From Terriglobia bacterium (GTDB taxonomy: Bacteria; Acidobacteriota; Terriglobia; Terriglobales; Acidobacteriaceae), in contig JAIQFD010000001.1 of assembly GCA_020073495.1 (NCBI GenBank), positions 248,001 through 312,000 of the forward strand: 64,000 nucleotides of DNA, in the 5' to 3' direction. Positions within the stretch are counted from its first letter, which is position 1. Every line of letters begins with the position of its first letter. This document shows, piece by piece, positions 18,737-26,244 of the stretch. Made by a program: the position numbers and the translations under genes. The notes below the pieces were generated by a model that was not told where the DNA came from, searched no databases, and saw only the letters and a list, made by a program, of their open reading frames with translations.

Positions 18737-20191
18737 GTGGCTATTCAGCGCAGCGACGTGCGGCAGATCGGCCCCACGCTGTGGGAGATCCCGCGCGGGT
18801 ACCGCGACGACATGCGGGTGCCGGCGCGGCTGTACGCCGACGAAGAACTGCTCGAGGACGCGCTCCGGGATGCCTCAATCGAGCAGCTCATCAACACCGC
18901 GACCCTGCCCGGAGTCACGCGCTATGCGCTGGCCATGCCCGACATCCACCAGGGCTACGGGTTCCCTATTGGCGGCGTGGTGGCCACGCGCCTCCCCGAC
19001 GGCGTCATCTCGCCCGGCGGCGTGGGATACGACATCAATTGCGGCGTGCGGTTGATGGCCTCAGCGGCCATGATCGAGGAGATCAAGCCGTTCCTCGACG
19101 ACCTTGCGACCGTGCTCTACCACAACTGCCCCAGCGGCATGGGGACCCGCGGCTCCCTCCGGCTCAACAAAGATGACCTGGACCGCGTGCTGCACGACGG
19201 CGCGCGCTGGGCGCTGGACGAGGGCTACGCCCGCCGCGAGGACCTGGAGCACACCGAGGAACGCGGCTGCATCCCGGGCGCGGACGCGGAGTTCGTCTCG
19301 CAGAAAGCCAAGGACCGCGGGCGCGATCAGGTGGGCACGCTCGGCTCCGGCAACCACTTCATCGAGGTGGACCGGGTGGCCGCCATCTACGACGAAGACG
19401 CTGCCGCACGCCTCGGGCTCTTTCTGGACCAGGTGGCGGTGCAGATCCACTGCGGCTCCCGCGGGCTGGGACACCAGGTCTGCGAGGACTACGTCGGCAG
19501 GTTCCAGAAGACCGTGCTGGAGCACAAGATCGAGTTACCGGACCGGCAGCTGGTGTGCGCGCCCTTCAGTTCCGGCGAAGGCCAGGACTATTTCCGCGCC
19601 ATGGCTGCGGCGGCAAACTTCGCCTTCGCCAACCGCCAGGTGCTCGCCGCCCACATCCGGCGCTCCTTCGAGCAGGTGCTCGCGGGCAGGGTGAAGGATT
19701 TCGACCTGCACCAGGTGTACGACATCGCGCACAACATGGCGAAGGTGGAAGAGCACGACGTCGAGGGGCACCATCTGCGGCTCTGCGTGCACCGCAAAGG
19801 CTCGACGCGCGCCTTCGGCCCCGGCTCGCCGGTGTTACCCGACGACCTGCGCGACCTGGGGCAGCCGGTGCTGATCCCCGGCTCCATGGGGACCGCGTCT
19901 TACGTTCTGCTAGGGCAGACCGGCAACATGCAGCAGACCTTCGGCTCCACCTGCCACGGCGCGGGCCGCGTCTGGAGCCGCTCCCGGGCCAAGAAGGAAG
20001 TGCGCGGCGCCGACCTGCGCGGACAGCTCGAGGCGCGCGGCATCCACGTGCGCGCCGGCTCCATGAGCGGCCTCGCCGAAGAAGCGCCGCAGGCTTACAA
20101 GGACGTGGCGCGCGTGGTCGAGGTGGTGCACCAGGCCGGCATCGGCAAAAAGGTCGCGCGCCTGGAACCGGTAGCAGTAGTGAAAGGCTAG
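18737..20191 (+). CDS. rtcB: tRNA-splicing/RNA-repair ligase RtcB
   Basis: Joins 2',3'-cyclic-phosphate or 3'-phosphate RNA ends to 5'-OH ends using GTP and manganese. Metal and active-site motifs are intact: GYDINCGVR (metal cysteine), [22 protein letters not shown], and the guanylylated histidine in GSTCHGAGR. The 484-residue length is normal. The start is GTG at 18737. With archease it forms an RNA-repair pair, here without the RtcR activator that controls rtcB in E. coli. Confidence 0.96.
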   Translation: MAIQRSDVRQIGPTLWEIPRGYRDDMRVPARLYADEELLEDALRDASIEQLINTATLPGVTRYALAMPDIHQGYGFPIGGVVATRLPDGVISPGGVGYDINCGVRLMASAAMIEEIKPFLDDLATVLYHNCPSGMGTRGSLRLNKDDLDRVLHDGARWALDEGYARREDLEHTEERGCIPGADAEFVSQKAKDRGRDQVGTLGSGNHFIEVDRVAAIYDEDAAARLGLFLDQVAVQIHCGSRGLGHQVCEDYVGRFQKTVLEHKIELPDRQLVCAPFSSGEGQDYFRAMAAAANFAFANRQVLAAHIRRSFEQVLAGRVKDFDLHQVYDIAHNMAKVEEHDVEGHHLRLCVHRKGSTRAFGPGSPVLPDDLRDLGQPVLIPGSMGTASYVLLGQTGNMQQTFGSTCHGAGRVWSRSRAKKEVRGADLRGQLEARGIHVRAGSMSGLAEEAPQAYKDVARVVEVVHQAGIGKKVARLEPVAVVKG

Positions 20192-20195
20192 TGAG

Positions 20196-20219
20196 TAGTG
20201 GGTAGTGAATAGTGGATAG
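20196..20219 (+). repeat. Left inverted repeat flanking the four-helix-bundle gene
   Basis: A 24-bp element built from TAGTGGGTAGTG and a degenerate second half. It starts five bases after the rtcB stop and matches the reverse complement of 20606-20629 at 22 of 24 positions. Confidence 0.8.
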
Positions 20220-20245
20220 CTGGGGGTGAGAAACGGAGACCACCT

Positions 20246-20602
20246 ATGGCGGTGCAGTCATACCGCGAACTGATTGCGTGGCAAAAGGCGATGGATCTCG
20301 TGAGTCACGTTTACGATCTCACTGCGAGATTTCCGGAACGAGAGGCCTTTGGCCTTACCAGTCAGCTGCGCCGTTGCTCGGTGTCGATTCCGAGCAACAT
20401 CGCCGAAGGCCAGGGCCGCTTGACCCGCGGTGAGTTCAAACTCTTCCTCGGCCATGCGCGAGGATCGTTGTTCGAACTGCAGACTCAAATCTCTATCGCC
20501 GAGAGGCTCCATTACATCGATCACCAGACTCATGACCAGACTCTTGTCCAAGCCGTCGAAGTCGGTAAGATTATTAACGGATTGCTGGCAGCACTCGACT
20601 AA
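20246..20602 (+). CDS. Four-helix-bundle protein (S23/IVP family)
   Basis: A 118-residue, all-helical protein of the TIGR02436-type family, first seen as the protein encoded in intervening sequences of 23S rRNA genes and structurally related to Avd of diversity-generating retroelements. Hallmarks are SYRELIAWQKAMDLV, FGLTSQLRRCSVSIPSNIAEGQGR and the C-terminal helix with LLAALD. It lies exactly between near-perfect inverted repeats and between two unrelated genes, which suggests a small mobile or domesticated cassette. No reverse transcriptase or transposase is nearby. Molecular role unknown. Confidence 0.9.
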   Translation: MAVQSYRELIAWQKAMDLVSHVYDLTARFPEREAFGLTSQLRRCSVSIPSNIAEGQGRLTRGEFKLFLGHARGSLFELQTQISIAERLHYIDHQTHDQTLVQAVEVGKIINGLLAALD

Positions 20603-20605
20603 CCA

Positions 20606-20629
20606 CTACCCACTATGCACTACCCACTA
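20606..20629 (-). repeat. Right inverted repeat flanking the four-helix-bundle gene
   Basis: Begins three bases after the stop codon of the four-helix-bundle gene and ends two bases before the trpG start codon. It is the inverted copy of 20196-20219 with two mismatches. It leaves trpG without a purine-rich ribosome-binding site. Confidence 0.8.
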
Positions 20630-20631
20630 AC

Positions 20632-21207
20632 GTGATCTTCGTCCTCGATAATTACGATTCCTTCACCTACAACCTCGTCCAATACCTGGGTGAGATGGGA
20701 CAAACGGTCGAAGTGCGCCGCAACGACCAGATCACGGTAAGAGAGATCGAGCGGCTGGATCCTTCGCACATCGTGATCTCGCCCGGCCCATGCACGCCGC
20801 AGGAAGCGGGCATCAGCATCGAGCTTATCCGCCACTTCAGCGGCAGGAAACCGGTGCTCGGGGTCTGCCTGGGACACCAGGCGCTGGGGGCGGCCTTCGG
20901 CGGCAACGTGGTGCGGGCCAGGAACCTGATGCACGGCAAAACCAGCGCCATCGAACACGACGGGCGGACCATCTTCCGCGGCGTGCGCTCACCCATGACG
21001 GCGACGCGGTATCACTCCCTGGTGGTGAGCGAGGAAGGGCTGCCCCCGGAACTTGAGATCAGCGCGCGCGCGCGTGAACGCGACGGTTCCTCCGTCATCA
21101 TGGGACTGCGCCACCGCCAGCACCCCACCGAGGGCGTGCAATTCCACCCGGAGAGCGTCCTCACCGAAGACGGCAAGAAGCTGCTGGCGAATTTCCTCGC
21201 CCTGTGA
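20632..21207 (+). CDS. trpG: Anthranilate/aminodeoxychorismate synthase glutaminase subunit
   Basis: A class I glutamine amidotransferase that feeds ammonia to TrpE (and often to PabB). The nucleophile is Cys in GVCLGHQALG and the His-Glu pair is in VQFHPESV. The start MIFVLDNYDSFTYNLVQYLG is the family start, so the GTG at 20632 is right although no ribosome-binding site precedes it. At 191 residues it has the usual length. Whether it serves tryptophan, folate or both cannot be told from sequence, so the symbol could equally be pabA. Confidence 0.93.
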   Translation: MIFVLDNYDSFTYNLVQYLGEMGQTVEVRRNDQITVREIERLDPSHIVISPGPCTPQEAGISIELIRHFSGRKPVLGVCLGHQALGAAFGGNVVRARNLMHGKTSAIEHDGRTIFRGVRSPMTATRYHSLVVSEEGLPPELEISARARERDGSSVIMGLRHRQHPTEGVQFHPESVLTEDGKKLLANFLAL

Positions 21208-21268
21208 GCGGCGCGGCGAGTATGTCGCTGACCTGTTCCGGCCCTATGGTCGATGTCCAAAATGCATC

Positions 21269-21298
21269 TTGACACTTGCGCGACGGGAAGGCGATTCT
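21269..21298 (+). promoter_or_regulatory. Sigma-70-type promoter upstream of the PilZ gene
   Basis: A perfect TTGACA at 21269-21274, an 18-base spacer, and GATTCT at 21293-21298, about 60 bases before the PilZ start. Confidence 0.5.
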
Positions 21299-21358
21299 AC
21301 CTTGGCAGGGAGACTTGGCGAGCGCGCTGCATCGGCTCGCCGGGCCGGAGGCATCGGT

Positions 21359-21688
21359 ATGGCCGAGGGTTCGCAGGAACAACGGGCAACGCGGCGGTTT
21401 GCGCTGCGCCTGCCCGTCACCATCAAATTCACCGACGGAGCGCTCGCTGAGGCGCAGGCCCAGACCCGGGACGTCAGCGCCCGGGGCGTTTTCTTTTACA
21501 TGGATTCGAAGATCGAAGAAGGCTCCACCATCGAATTCACCCTCACGCTCCCTCCGGAGATCACCCTGACCGAGAGTATCCGGGTGCGCTGCCGAGGCAA
21601 GGTGGTGCGCGTGGATCAGCCCGGCGCCGGATCAAAAGTGGGCATCGGCGCCGTCATCGAGCAGTACGATTTCGTCTCCGAAGTCTGA
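21359..21688 (+). CDS. PilZ-domain protein
   Basis: A single-domain PilZ protein of 109 residues, a likely cyclic-di-GMP receptor. It has the arginine motif (RRFALR, in TRRFALRLPV) and the second motif DVSARGVFF (D-x-S-x-x-G). GGAGG lies seven bases before the ATG at 21359; the frame extends upstream, but the upstream part reads as non-coding sequence. The target process is unknown. Confidence 0.85.
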   Translation: MAEGSQEQRATRRFALRLPVTIKFTDGALAEAQAQTRDVSARGVFFYMDSKIEEGSTIEFTLTLPPEITLTESIRVRCRGKVVRVDQPGAGSKVGIGAVIEQYDFVSEV

Positions 21689-21815
21689 TCCACTCTACGT
21701 ATCTTCGAGGCGGCCTGCGGGCCGCCTTTGAGTTTTGTGGGGACGGATCTCGCCCGTCCAGGTCCGAGACCTGCGCCCACCCAACCCCATTTGCTGCTAA
21801 GATGTGGCGCATCCC

Positions 21816-22775
21816 ATGAAGTCCCCGCTGTCATCCTGCTGCGCCGCCGCCATCCTCTGCATGCTTCCGCTTACCGCTAGCGCGCAGCAAGCGATCGGCG
21901 AGGTATACGCCACCGATGCCACGGTGAAGGGCTCGGTGATCCTGGCGGGCGGCGGCACGCGCCTGATGAGTGGATCTTCCGTGACCGCAGGGAGCGCGAC
22001 CGCGGTCCTCAAGCTGGCGCGTGGCGGCGAGGTGCGGGTCTGCTCGAACACCAGCATCTCCGTGGCTTCCTCGCCCAGCGGCCGCGATCTGCTGCTGGGC
22101 ATGGGTACCGGCGCCATCGAGACCCACTATGACCTGGGAGCGAGCACCGATTCCCTGCTCACCCCCGACCTTCGCATCCAGTTGCCGGGACCGGGAGGAT
22201 TCCATCTCGCATTCGGCGCCGACTCCCGGGGCAACACCTGTATCCGCTCCCTACCCTCAAACACCGCCGCAGTGATCGTGACCGAATTGATGGGCGACGG
22301 CAGTTACCAGGTGAAACCGGGTGAAGAGGTGCGATTCGCAGGGGGACGCGTCTCCGCCGCCTCGGCGGATGCGGGCGATTGTGGATGCCCGGCGCCTCCG
22401 CCGCCCGTGATCAAGACCGAGGCGCCCGCACCGGCAGAGCCGAAGAAAGTGGAATCGGCGGTGGTCGCGCAGGCGACCTCGCCCAGCGAGAGCAAACTGA
22501 CCGCTCCCCCGCCGCCCGCCGATCCGGGACAGTTGCACATCGTCGTGGATGCACCTTTTGTCTTTAGCGCCGCAGATCCTGCACCCCTGCCCCCGCCCGC
22601 CGTCGTGAGCATGGATCTCTCCAGCCTGCCCAAGGTGCCGCAGCCGCAGGTGTCGCCTCCTCCGCCCCCGCCGCCCCTTCCACAGCAGGCCGCTAAAGAA
22701 GAGAAGAAAAAGCCAGAGCGGCGAGGATTTTTCGGCAAGCTCCGCGGCTTCCTCGCGTCCGTTTTCCGGGGATAG
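21816..22775 (+). CDS. Secreted FecR-like protein with proline-rich tail
   Basis: A signal peptide (about residues 1-24, ending SAQQ) is followed by a FecR-type beta domain (about residues 30-165), seen in GSVILAGGGTRLMSGSSV, LARGGEVRVCSNTSISV and VKPGEEVRFAGG. The C-terminal half is a low-complexity proline/alanine-rich segment ending in a basic amphipathic helix with KPERRGFFGKLRG. FecR domains sense or scaffold periplasmic signals, but no sigma factor is adjacent. The start is the ATG at 21816; an in-frame ATG at 21804 is less likely. Confidence 0.7.
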   Translation: MKSPLSSCCAAAILCMLPLTASAQQAIGEVYATDATVKGSVILAGGGTRLMSGSSVTAGSATAVLKLARGGEVRVCSNTSISVASSPSGRDLLLGMGTGAIETHYDLGASTDSLLTPDLRIQLPGPGGFHLAFGADSRGNTCIRSLPSNTAAVIVTELMGDGSYQVKPGEEVRFAGGRVSAASADAGDCGCPAPPPPVIKTEAPAPAEPKKVESAVVAQATSPSESKLTAPPPPADPGQLHIVVDAPFVFSAADPAPLPPPAVVSMDLSSLPKVPQPQVSPPPPPPPLPQQAAKEEKKKPERRGFFGKLRGFLASVFRG

Positions 22776-22956
22776 GCCCCGGGGCCGGAGAGATTCAGTT
22801 GACAGTGCCGGCAAGCCCGATTTGCGCGATAATACTTTCAGGCACGGGGATGCTTGGGTCCGCGGCTGCCTGGTACCTATTTGGGAGTAGAAGGCAGGGT
22901 TCCCCCGGATTTCGGGAAACGTTTTGCGCTGTTCGGGGTCTATACTTAGGGGATTG

Positions 22957-23850
22957 ATGTCCGCATCTGAAGTAAAGTCGGCGCCGGCCGCATCGGGGGC
23001 GATGCTATCTCGCAACGAGACGGTGCTACCCACCCTGTTTGGCGTGGGCTACCACAACTATGACGTCCAGCCGAACAACTTCATCCTGTCGTTCCTGCTG
23101 CACGCCCTGATGGCGGCGGCCTTGTTGTACTCGGGGATCTACATCCAGGAGCACAAGGTGGAGATCAAGCGGCAGGTCATCGGCATGGTGACGGACATCA
23201 GCCCGTACGTGCTGCCCCCGGCCAAGGACAAGGCGGGTGGCGGTGGCGGCGGTGGCGATCGCGACAAGCTGGCCGCATCCAAGGGTGCGCTGCCCAAGCT
23301 CAGCGACAAACAGTTCACCCCGCCCGCAGCGGTGATCCGGAACGAGAATCCCAAGCTCGCGGTGGACCCGACGGTGGTCGTGCCGCCTCAGATCAAGCTG
23401 CCGACTACGGGACAACTGGGCGACCCGTTGTCCAACGTCCTTGGGCCGCCCTCGAACGGCACCGGCTCCGGCGGAGGCATCGGCAGCGGAAGCGGCGGCG
23501 GCGTCGGTTCCGGCCGTGGTCCGGGCGTCGGACCGGGCTGGGGCGGCGGGATCGGAGGCGGCGCCTATCGTGTGGGCGGCGGAGTGAGTGCTCCCCGCGC
23601 CATCTATGATCCCGAGCCGGAGTATTCCGAAGAAGCGCGCAAGGCCAAGTACCAGGGAACCGTAGTGCTCTGGGTAGTCGTGGGACCCGATGGGCGCGTG
23701 CGCGAGATCCGCGTTTCCCGTTCCCTCGGCATGGGCTTGGACGAGAAGGCCATGGAGGCGGTGCGGCAGTGGCGCTTCGATCCCGCCCGCAAGGACGGCC
23801 AGCCGGTACCGGTCCAGGTATCGATCGAGGTCAATTTCCGGCTCTACTAG
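22957..23850 (+). CDS. TonB-family energy-transducer protein
   Basis: One transmembrane helix near residues 45-60, a linker with a GGGGGG run and a long Gly-rich segment (about residues 170-210), and a C-terminal TonB domain (about 215-297) with YSEEARKAKYQGTVVLWVVV and the closing WRFDPARKDGQPVPVQV. It would couple the inner-membrane proton-driven complex to outer-membrane receptors. ExbB/ExbD genes are not in this window. The ATG at 22957 is preceded by AGGGGA. Many Terriglobia genomes have several such TonB copies. Confidence 0.85.
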   Translation: MSASEVKSAPAASGAMLSRNETVLPTLFGVGYHNYDVQPNNFILSFLLHALMAAALLYSGIYIQEHKVEIKRQVIGMVTDISPYVLPPAKDKAGGGGGGGDRDKLAASKGALPKLSDKQFTPPAAVIRNENPKLAVDPTVVVPPQIKLPTTGQLGDPLSNVLGPPSNGTGSGGGIGSGSGGGVGSGRGPGVGPGWGGGIGGGAYRVGGGVSAPRAIYDPEPEYSEEARKAKYQGTVVLWVVVGPDGRVREIRVSRSLGMGLDEKAMEAVRQWRFDPARKDGQPVPVQVSIEVNFRLY

Positions 23851-23867
23851 CCGACAGCATCGAACAG

Positions 23868-23899
23868 AAATGCCGCGGGTTTTCCGCGGCATTTGTTTT
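23868..23899 (+). terminator. Rho-independent terminator after the TonB gene
   Basis: AAATGCCGCGG, loop GTTTT, CCGCGGCATTT, then GTTTTC; 18 bases after the stop. Confidence 0.9.
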
Positions 23900-23934
23900 C
23901 TCTGAGTACTGAGTACTAGGTACTGGGTACTTCG
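23900..23934. repeat. GTAC-rich intergenic repeat, copy 2
   Basis: CTGAGTACTGAGTACTAGG followed by TACTGGGTACTTC. Related copies lie at about 16735-16770, 28075-28102 (reverse) and 51296-51328 (reverse). Confidence 0.7.
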
Positions 23935-23935
23935 T

Positions 23936-24223
23936 CTAGCGGTCGAAGACCTTGCCGAGAGGAGCGACCCTGTCCTTCACGTCGTCGGCCCACTCGCCCC
24001 CGCGCTTCGCCCACTCGCTGCCGCGCTCCATCAACTCGTCCGCGCCTTCCACGGCGTCTTCGTACTTTCGCCGCAGGAGACGGCGCATCTGTTTTCCAGT
24101 CTTGGGTGCAAACAAGAGCGCGGCCAGCGCGCCGACGCCCAGTCCGATGAACAGGAACGTGATTGCCGTGCCCACCGTGCTGCGGTCCGAGGCCCGGTAT
24201 TCACCGAATCGTTCGTAAGACAT
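23936..24223 (-). CDS. YtxH-domain membrane protein
   Basis: A 95-residue protein with one transmembrane helix (about residues 18-40, ending LLFAPKTGKQMRRLL, the YtxH/GvpP-like signature) and a charged amphipathic tail. Family members are stress-associated small membrane proteins of unclear function. AGGTGA lies upstream of the ATG at 24223; the longer frame upstream is not supported by a ribosome-binding site. Confidence 0.8.
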   Translation of the reverse strand: MSYERFGEYRASDRSTVGTAITFLFIGLGVGALAALLFAPKTGKQMRRLLRRKYEDAVEGADELMERGSEWAKRGGEWADDVKDRVAPLGKVFDR

Positions 24224-24280
24224 AACGGGTTCACCTGTGGACGCACATTCTACCCGCTTGAAGTAAGAAAAAACATTGCA

Positions 24281-24335
24281 GAAGTCAGATCGAGGAATGC
24301 AGAAGCGGGAACCCAAACTTCTGCATTCTGACTTC
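24281..24335. repeat. Imperfect inverted repeat upstream of efp
   Basis: The left half (24281-24305, GAAGTCAGA ... AATGCAGAAG) matches the reverse complement of CTTCTGCATTCTGACTTC (24318-24335) with a six-base interruption. It forms a large hairpin. The rest of 24224-24544 shows no gene. Confidence 0.6.
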
Positions 24336-24544
24336 TTCGTTCTGACTTAATTGTTTCCGTCGGCCTGCCCAGCGGCGCCCTCCTGACGCACGTGTGCGGG
24401 AGGGCTGCCGTGGAATCGTCGTCTGGGGTAAAATTGCTTGTTTGTCTCTGAGCCGCGCGGCGCGTCTGTCCCTGCCGCTGCGCTGTGACCCGGTCCAGCG
24501 GGCTCTTCCGACAGCGAAATACGACAGGAGCTTTCTCTTTAATT

Positions 24545-25108
24545 ATGGCGATTTCAGCGACCCAGATGCGTCCGGGGATGATCATCAAGCACAACAACGA
24601 CCTGCACCTGGTCTTCAGCGTCGAGCACCGCACCCCCGGAAACCTGCGCGCCTTCATCCAGGCCAAGCTGCGCAACCTGCGCACCGGCGCGATGTTCGAG
24701 CACCGCTTCCGCTCCGCCGACTCCATCGACCGCGTGGTCGTGGACGAGACCGAGATGGAGTACCTCTACCAGGACGGTGACGATTACCACTTCATGAACA
24801 CCGAGACCTACGACCAAATCCACCTGACGAAGGAGACCCTCGGGGACGCCACCGACTACCTGACGCCCAATCTGAAGATCAAGGTCGAGTTCCACGAGGG
24901 CCGTCCCCTCGGCGTCGAGCTGCCCCAGACCGTGGACCTGCAAGTCGTTGAGACCGAACCGGGGCTGAAGAGCGCCACCGCGTCGTCGGTGATGAAGCCG
25001 GCCAAGACCGAGACCGGCCTGATCGTGCAGGTCCCGCCGTTCATCGGCGAGGGTGAGAAGATCCGGGTGGACACTGCGGAGGGCACCTACCTGGAACGGG
25101 TGAAGTGA
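24545..25108 (+). CDS. efp: Translation elongation factor P with an asparagine at the modification position
   Basis: EF-P relieves ribosome stalling at consecutive prolines. The 187-residue, three-domain protein is complete, ending GTYLERVK as usual. In the loop that reaches the peptidyl-transferase centre, E. coli has a modified Lys34 in PGKGQAF; here the loop reads TPGNLRAF, with Asn33 at the aligned position. It therefore cannot be beta-lysylated or arginine-rhamnosylated there. The ATG at 24545 is chosen by homology. It is followed by acyP and apt on the same strand. Confidence 0.95.
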   Translation: MAISATQMRPGMIIKHNNDLHLVFSVEHRTPGNLRAFIQAKLRNLRTGAMFEHRFRSADSIDRVVVDETEMEYLYQDGDDYHFMNTETYDQIHLTKETLGDATDYLTPNLKIKVEFHEGRPLGVELPQTVDLQVVETEPGLKSATASSVMKPAKTETGLIVQVPPFIGEGEKIRVDTAEGTYLERVK

Positions 25109-25195
25109 TTAAGCTCGGCGGGCGGGAGCGTAGCGGGAACCCGCCGCGGCCAGCCTGACCCTGGGCGGAGCGCAGGCGATGGATCTCTGGAAGCA

Positions 25196-25495
25196 ATGAC
25201 CAAGGCCGAAAAATCGATCGCAGCGCGCCGCTACATCGTCCACGGACGCGTGCAGGGCGTCGGCTTCCGCTGGTTTGTGGAGCGCGAAGCGCACCTGCTC
25301 GGCGTCTCCGGCTGGGTGCGCAACACCTCGGACGGCAGCGTCGAGGTGATGGCCCAAGGCACGCCCGAGCAGTTGGCCGGCCTGCACGGGCGCCTGCGCG
25401 AAGGCCCGCGCGCCTCCCGCGTCGACGCCGTCGATGTCTCCGAGGCCGAGCCGCAGTCCGGCTTGAGTTCATTCCGCATCGAAGGAGTGTGGTGA
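25196..25495 (+). CDS. acyP: Acylphosphatase
   Basis: A small enzyme (99 residues) hydrolysing acyl phosphates such as 1,3-bisphosphoglycerate. The phosphate-binding loop [12 protein letters not shown] contains the catalytic arginine, and the catalytic asparagine is in [13 protein letters not shown]. It lies between efp and apt and probably shares an operon with apt, whose start codon follows within three bases. Confidence 0.93.
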   Translation: MTKAEKSIAARRYIVHGRVQGVGFRWFVEREAHLLGVSGWVRNTSDGSVEVMAQGTPEQLAGLHGRLREGPRASRVDAVDVSEAEPQSGLSSFRIEGVW

Positions 25496-25497
25496 GC

Positions 25498-26043
25498 ATG
25501 CAGCCGAAGACCGCCACCGACTGTTCCGGCCTGAAAACACTGATCCGCGAGGTCCCGGATTTCCCCATCCCCGGCATCCTCTTTTACGACATCACCACGC
25601 TGCTGAAGGACAAGAAGGGCTTCGCCACGCTCATCGACGCCCTCTCCGAGCACTACATCGACAAGGAAGTGGACCTGGTGCTGGGCATGGAGGCGCGCGG
25701 CTTCATTTTCGGCCCCGCCGTCGCCTATCGCCTGAACGCCGGCTTCGTGCCCGTGCGCAAGCCCAAGAAGCTGCCCGCCGAAGTGGCTCGCGTCGAGTAC
25801 GCGCTGGAATACGGCAAGAACACGCTGGAGATTCACAAGGACGCCGTCCGCAATGGGCAGCGGGTGATCATCGTGGACGACCTGCTGGCCACCGGCGGCA
25901 CCGCCGCCGCCACGATCGAACTGGCCCAGTCCCTGGGCGCAGAGATCGCCGGTTTGGGCTTCGTGGTCGAGCTTGACTTCCTCAAAGGCCGGGCAAAGCT
26001 CGCCGGACACGACGTCTTCTCGCTGCTTCACTACGACAAGTAG
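25498..26043 (+). CDS. apt: Adenine phosphoribosyltransferase
   Basis: Salvages adenine to AMP with PRPP. The PRPP loop is [16 protein letters not shown]; also seen are [17 protein letters not shown] and the [14 protein letters not shown] stretch of the family. The ATG at 25498 is favoured: GAAGGAG lies 10 bases before it, too close for the upstream GTG codons. It is 181 residues, the normal length. Confidence 0.95.
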   Translation: MQPKTATDCSGLKTLIREVPDFPIPGILFYDITTLLKDKKGFATLIDALSEHYIDKEVDLVLGMEARGFIFGPAVAYRLNAGFVPVRKPKKLPAEVARVEYALEYGKNTLEIHKDAVRNGQRVIIVDDLLATGGTAAATIELAQSLGAEIAGLGFVVELDFLKGRAKLAGHDVFSLLHYDK

Positions 26044-26244
26044 ATAGCCGACTAGGCGGTAGTCTGTGCAGCCGGCTCCCGCCAGCTACCAACTACCAGC
26101 TACCTCCTAGTGTCGTATTTACAAACCCCACGTTCCTGCTTATAGTAACGGCGCACTGGAACTCCCCCTCGGAGCGGCAAATCCGCGTCTCGGGCCCATT
26201 TTCCGCAGTTGCCCGGGGCGTACAGGACTGGAAAGGGTCTGGAC

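Noticed and set aside
20246-20602. Diversity-generating retroelement (Avd homologue)
   Set aside because: The four-helix-bundle fold is shared with Avd, but no reverse transcriptase or template/variable repeat is nearby.
22798-22828. Promoter TTGACA with TAATAC upstream of the TonB gene
   Set aside because: The spacing of about 25 bases is too long for a sigma-70 promoter.
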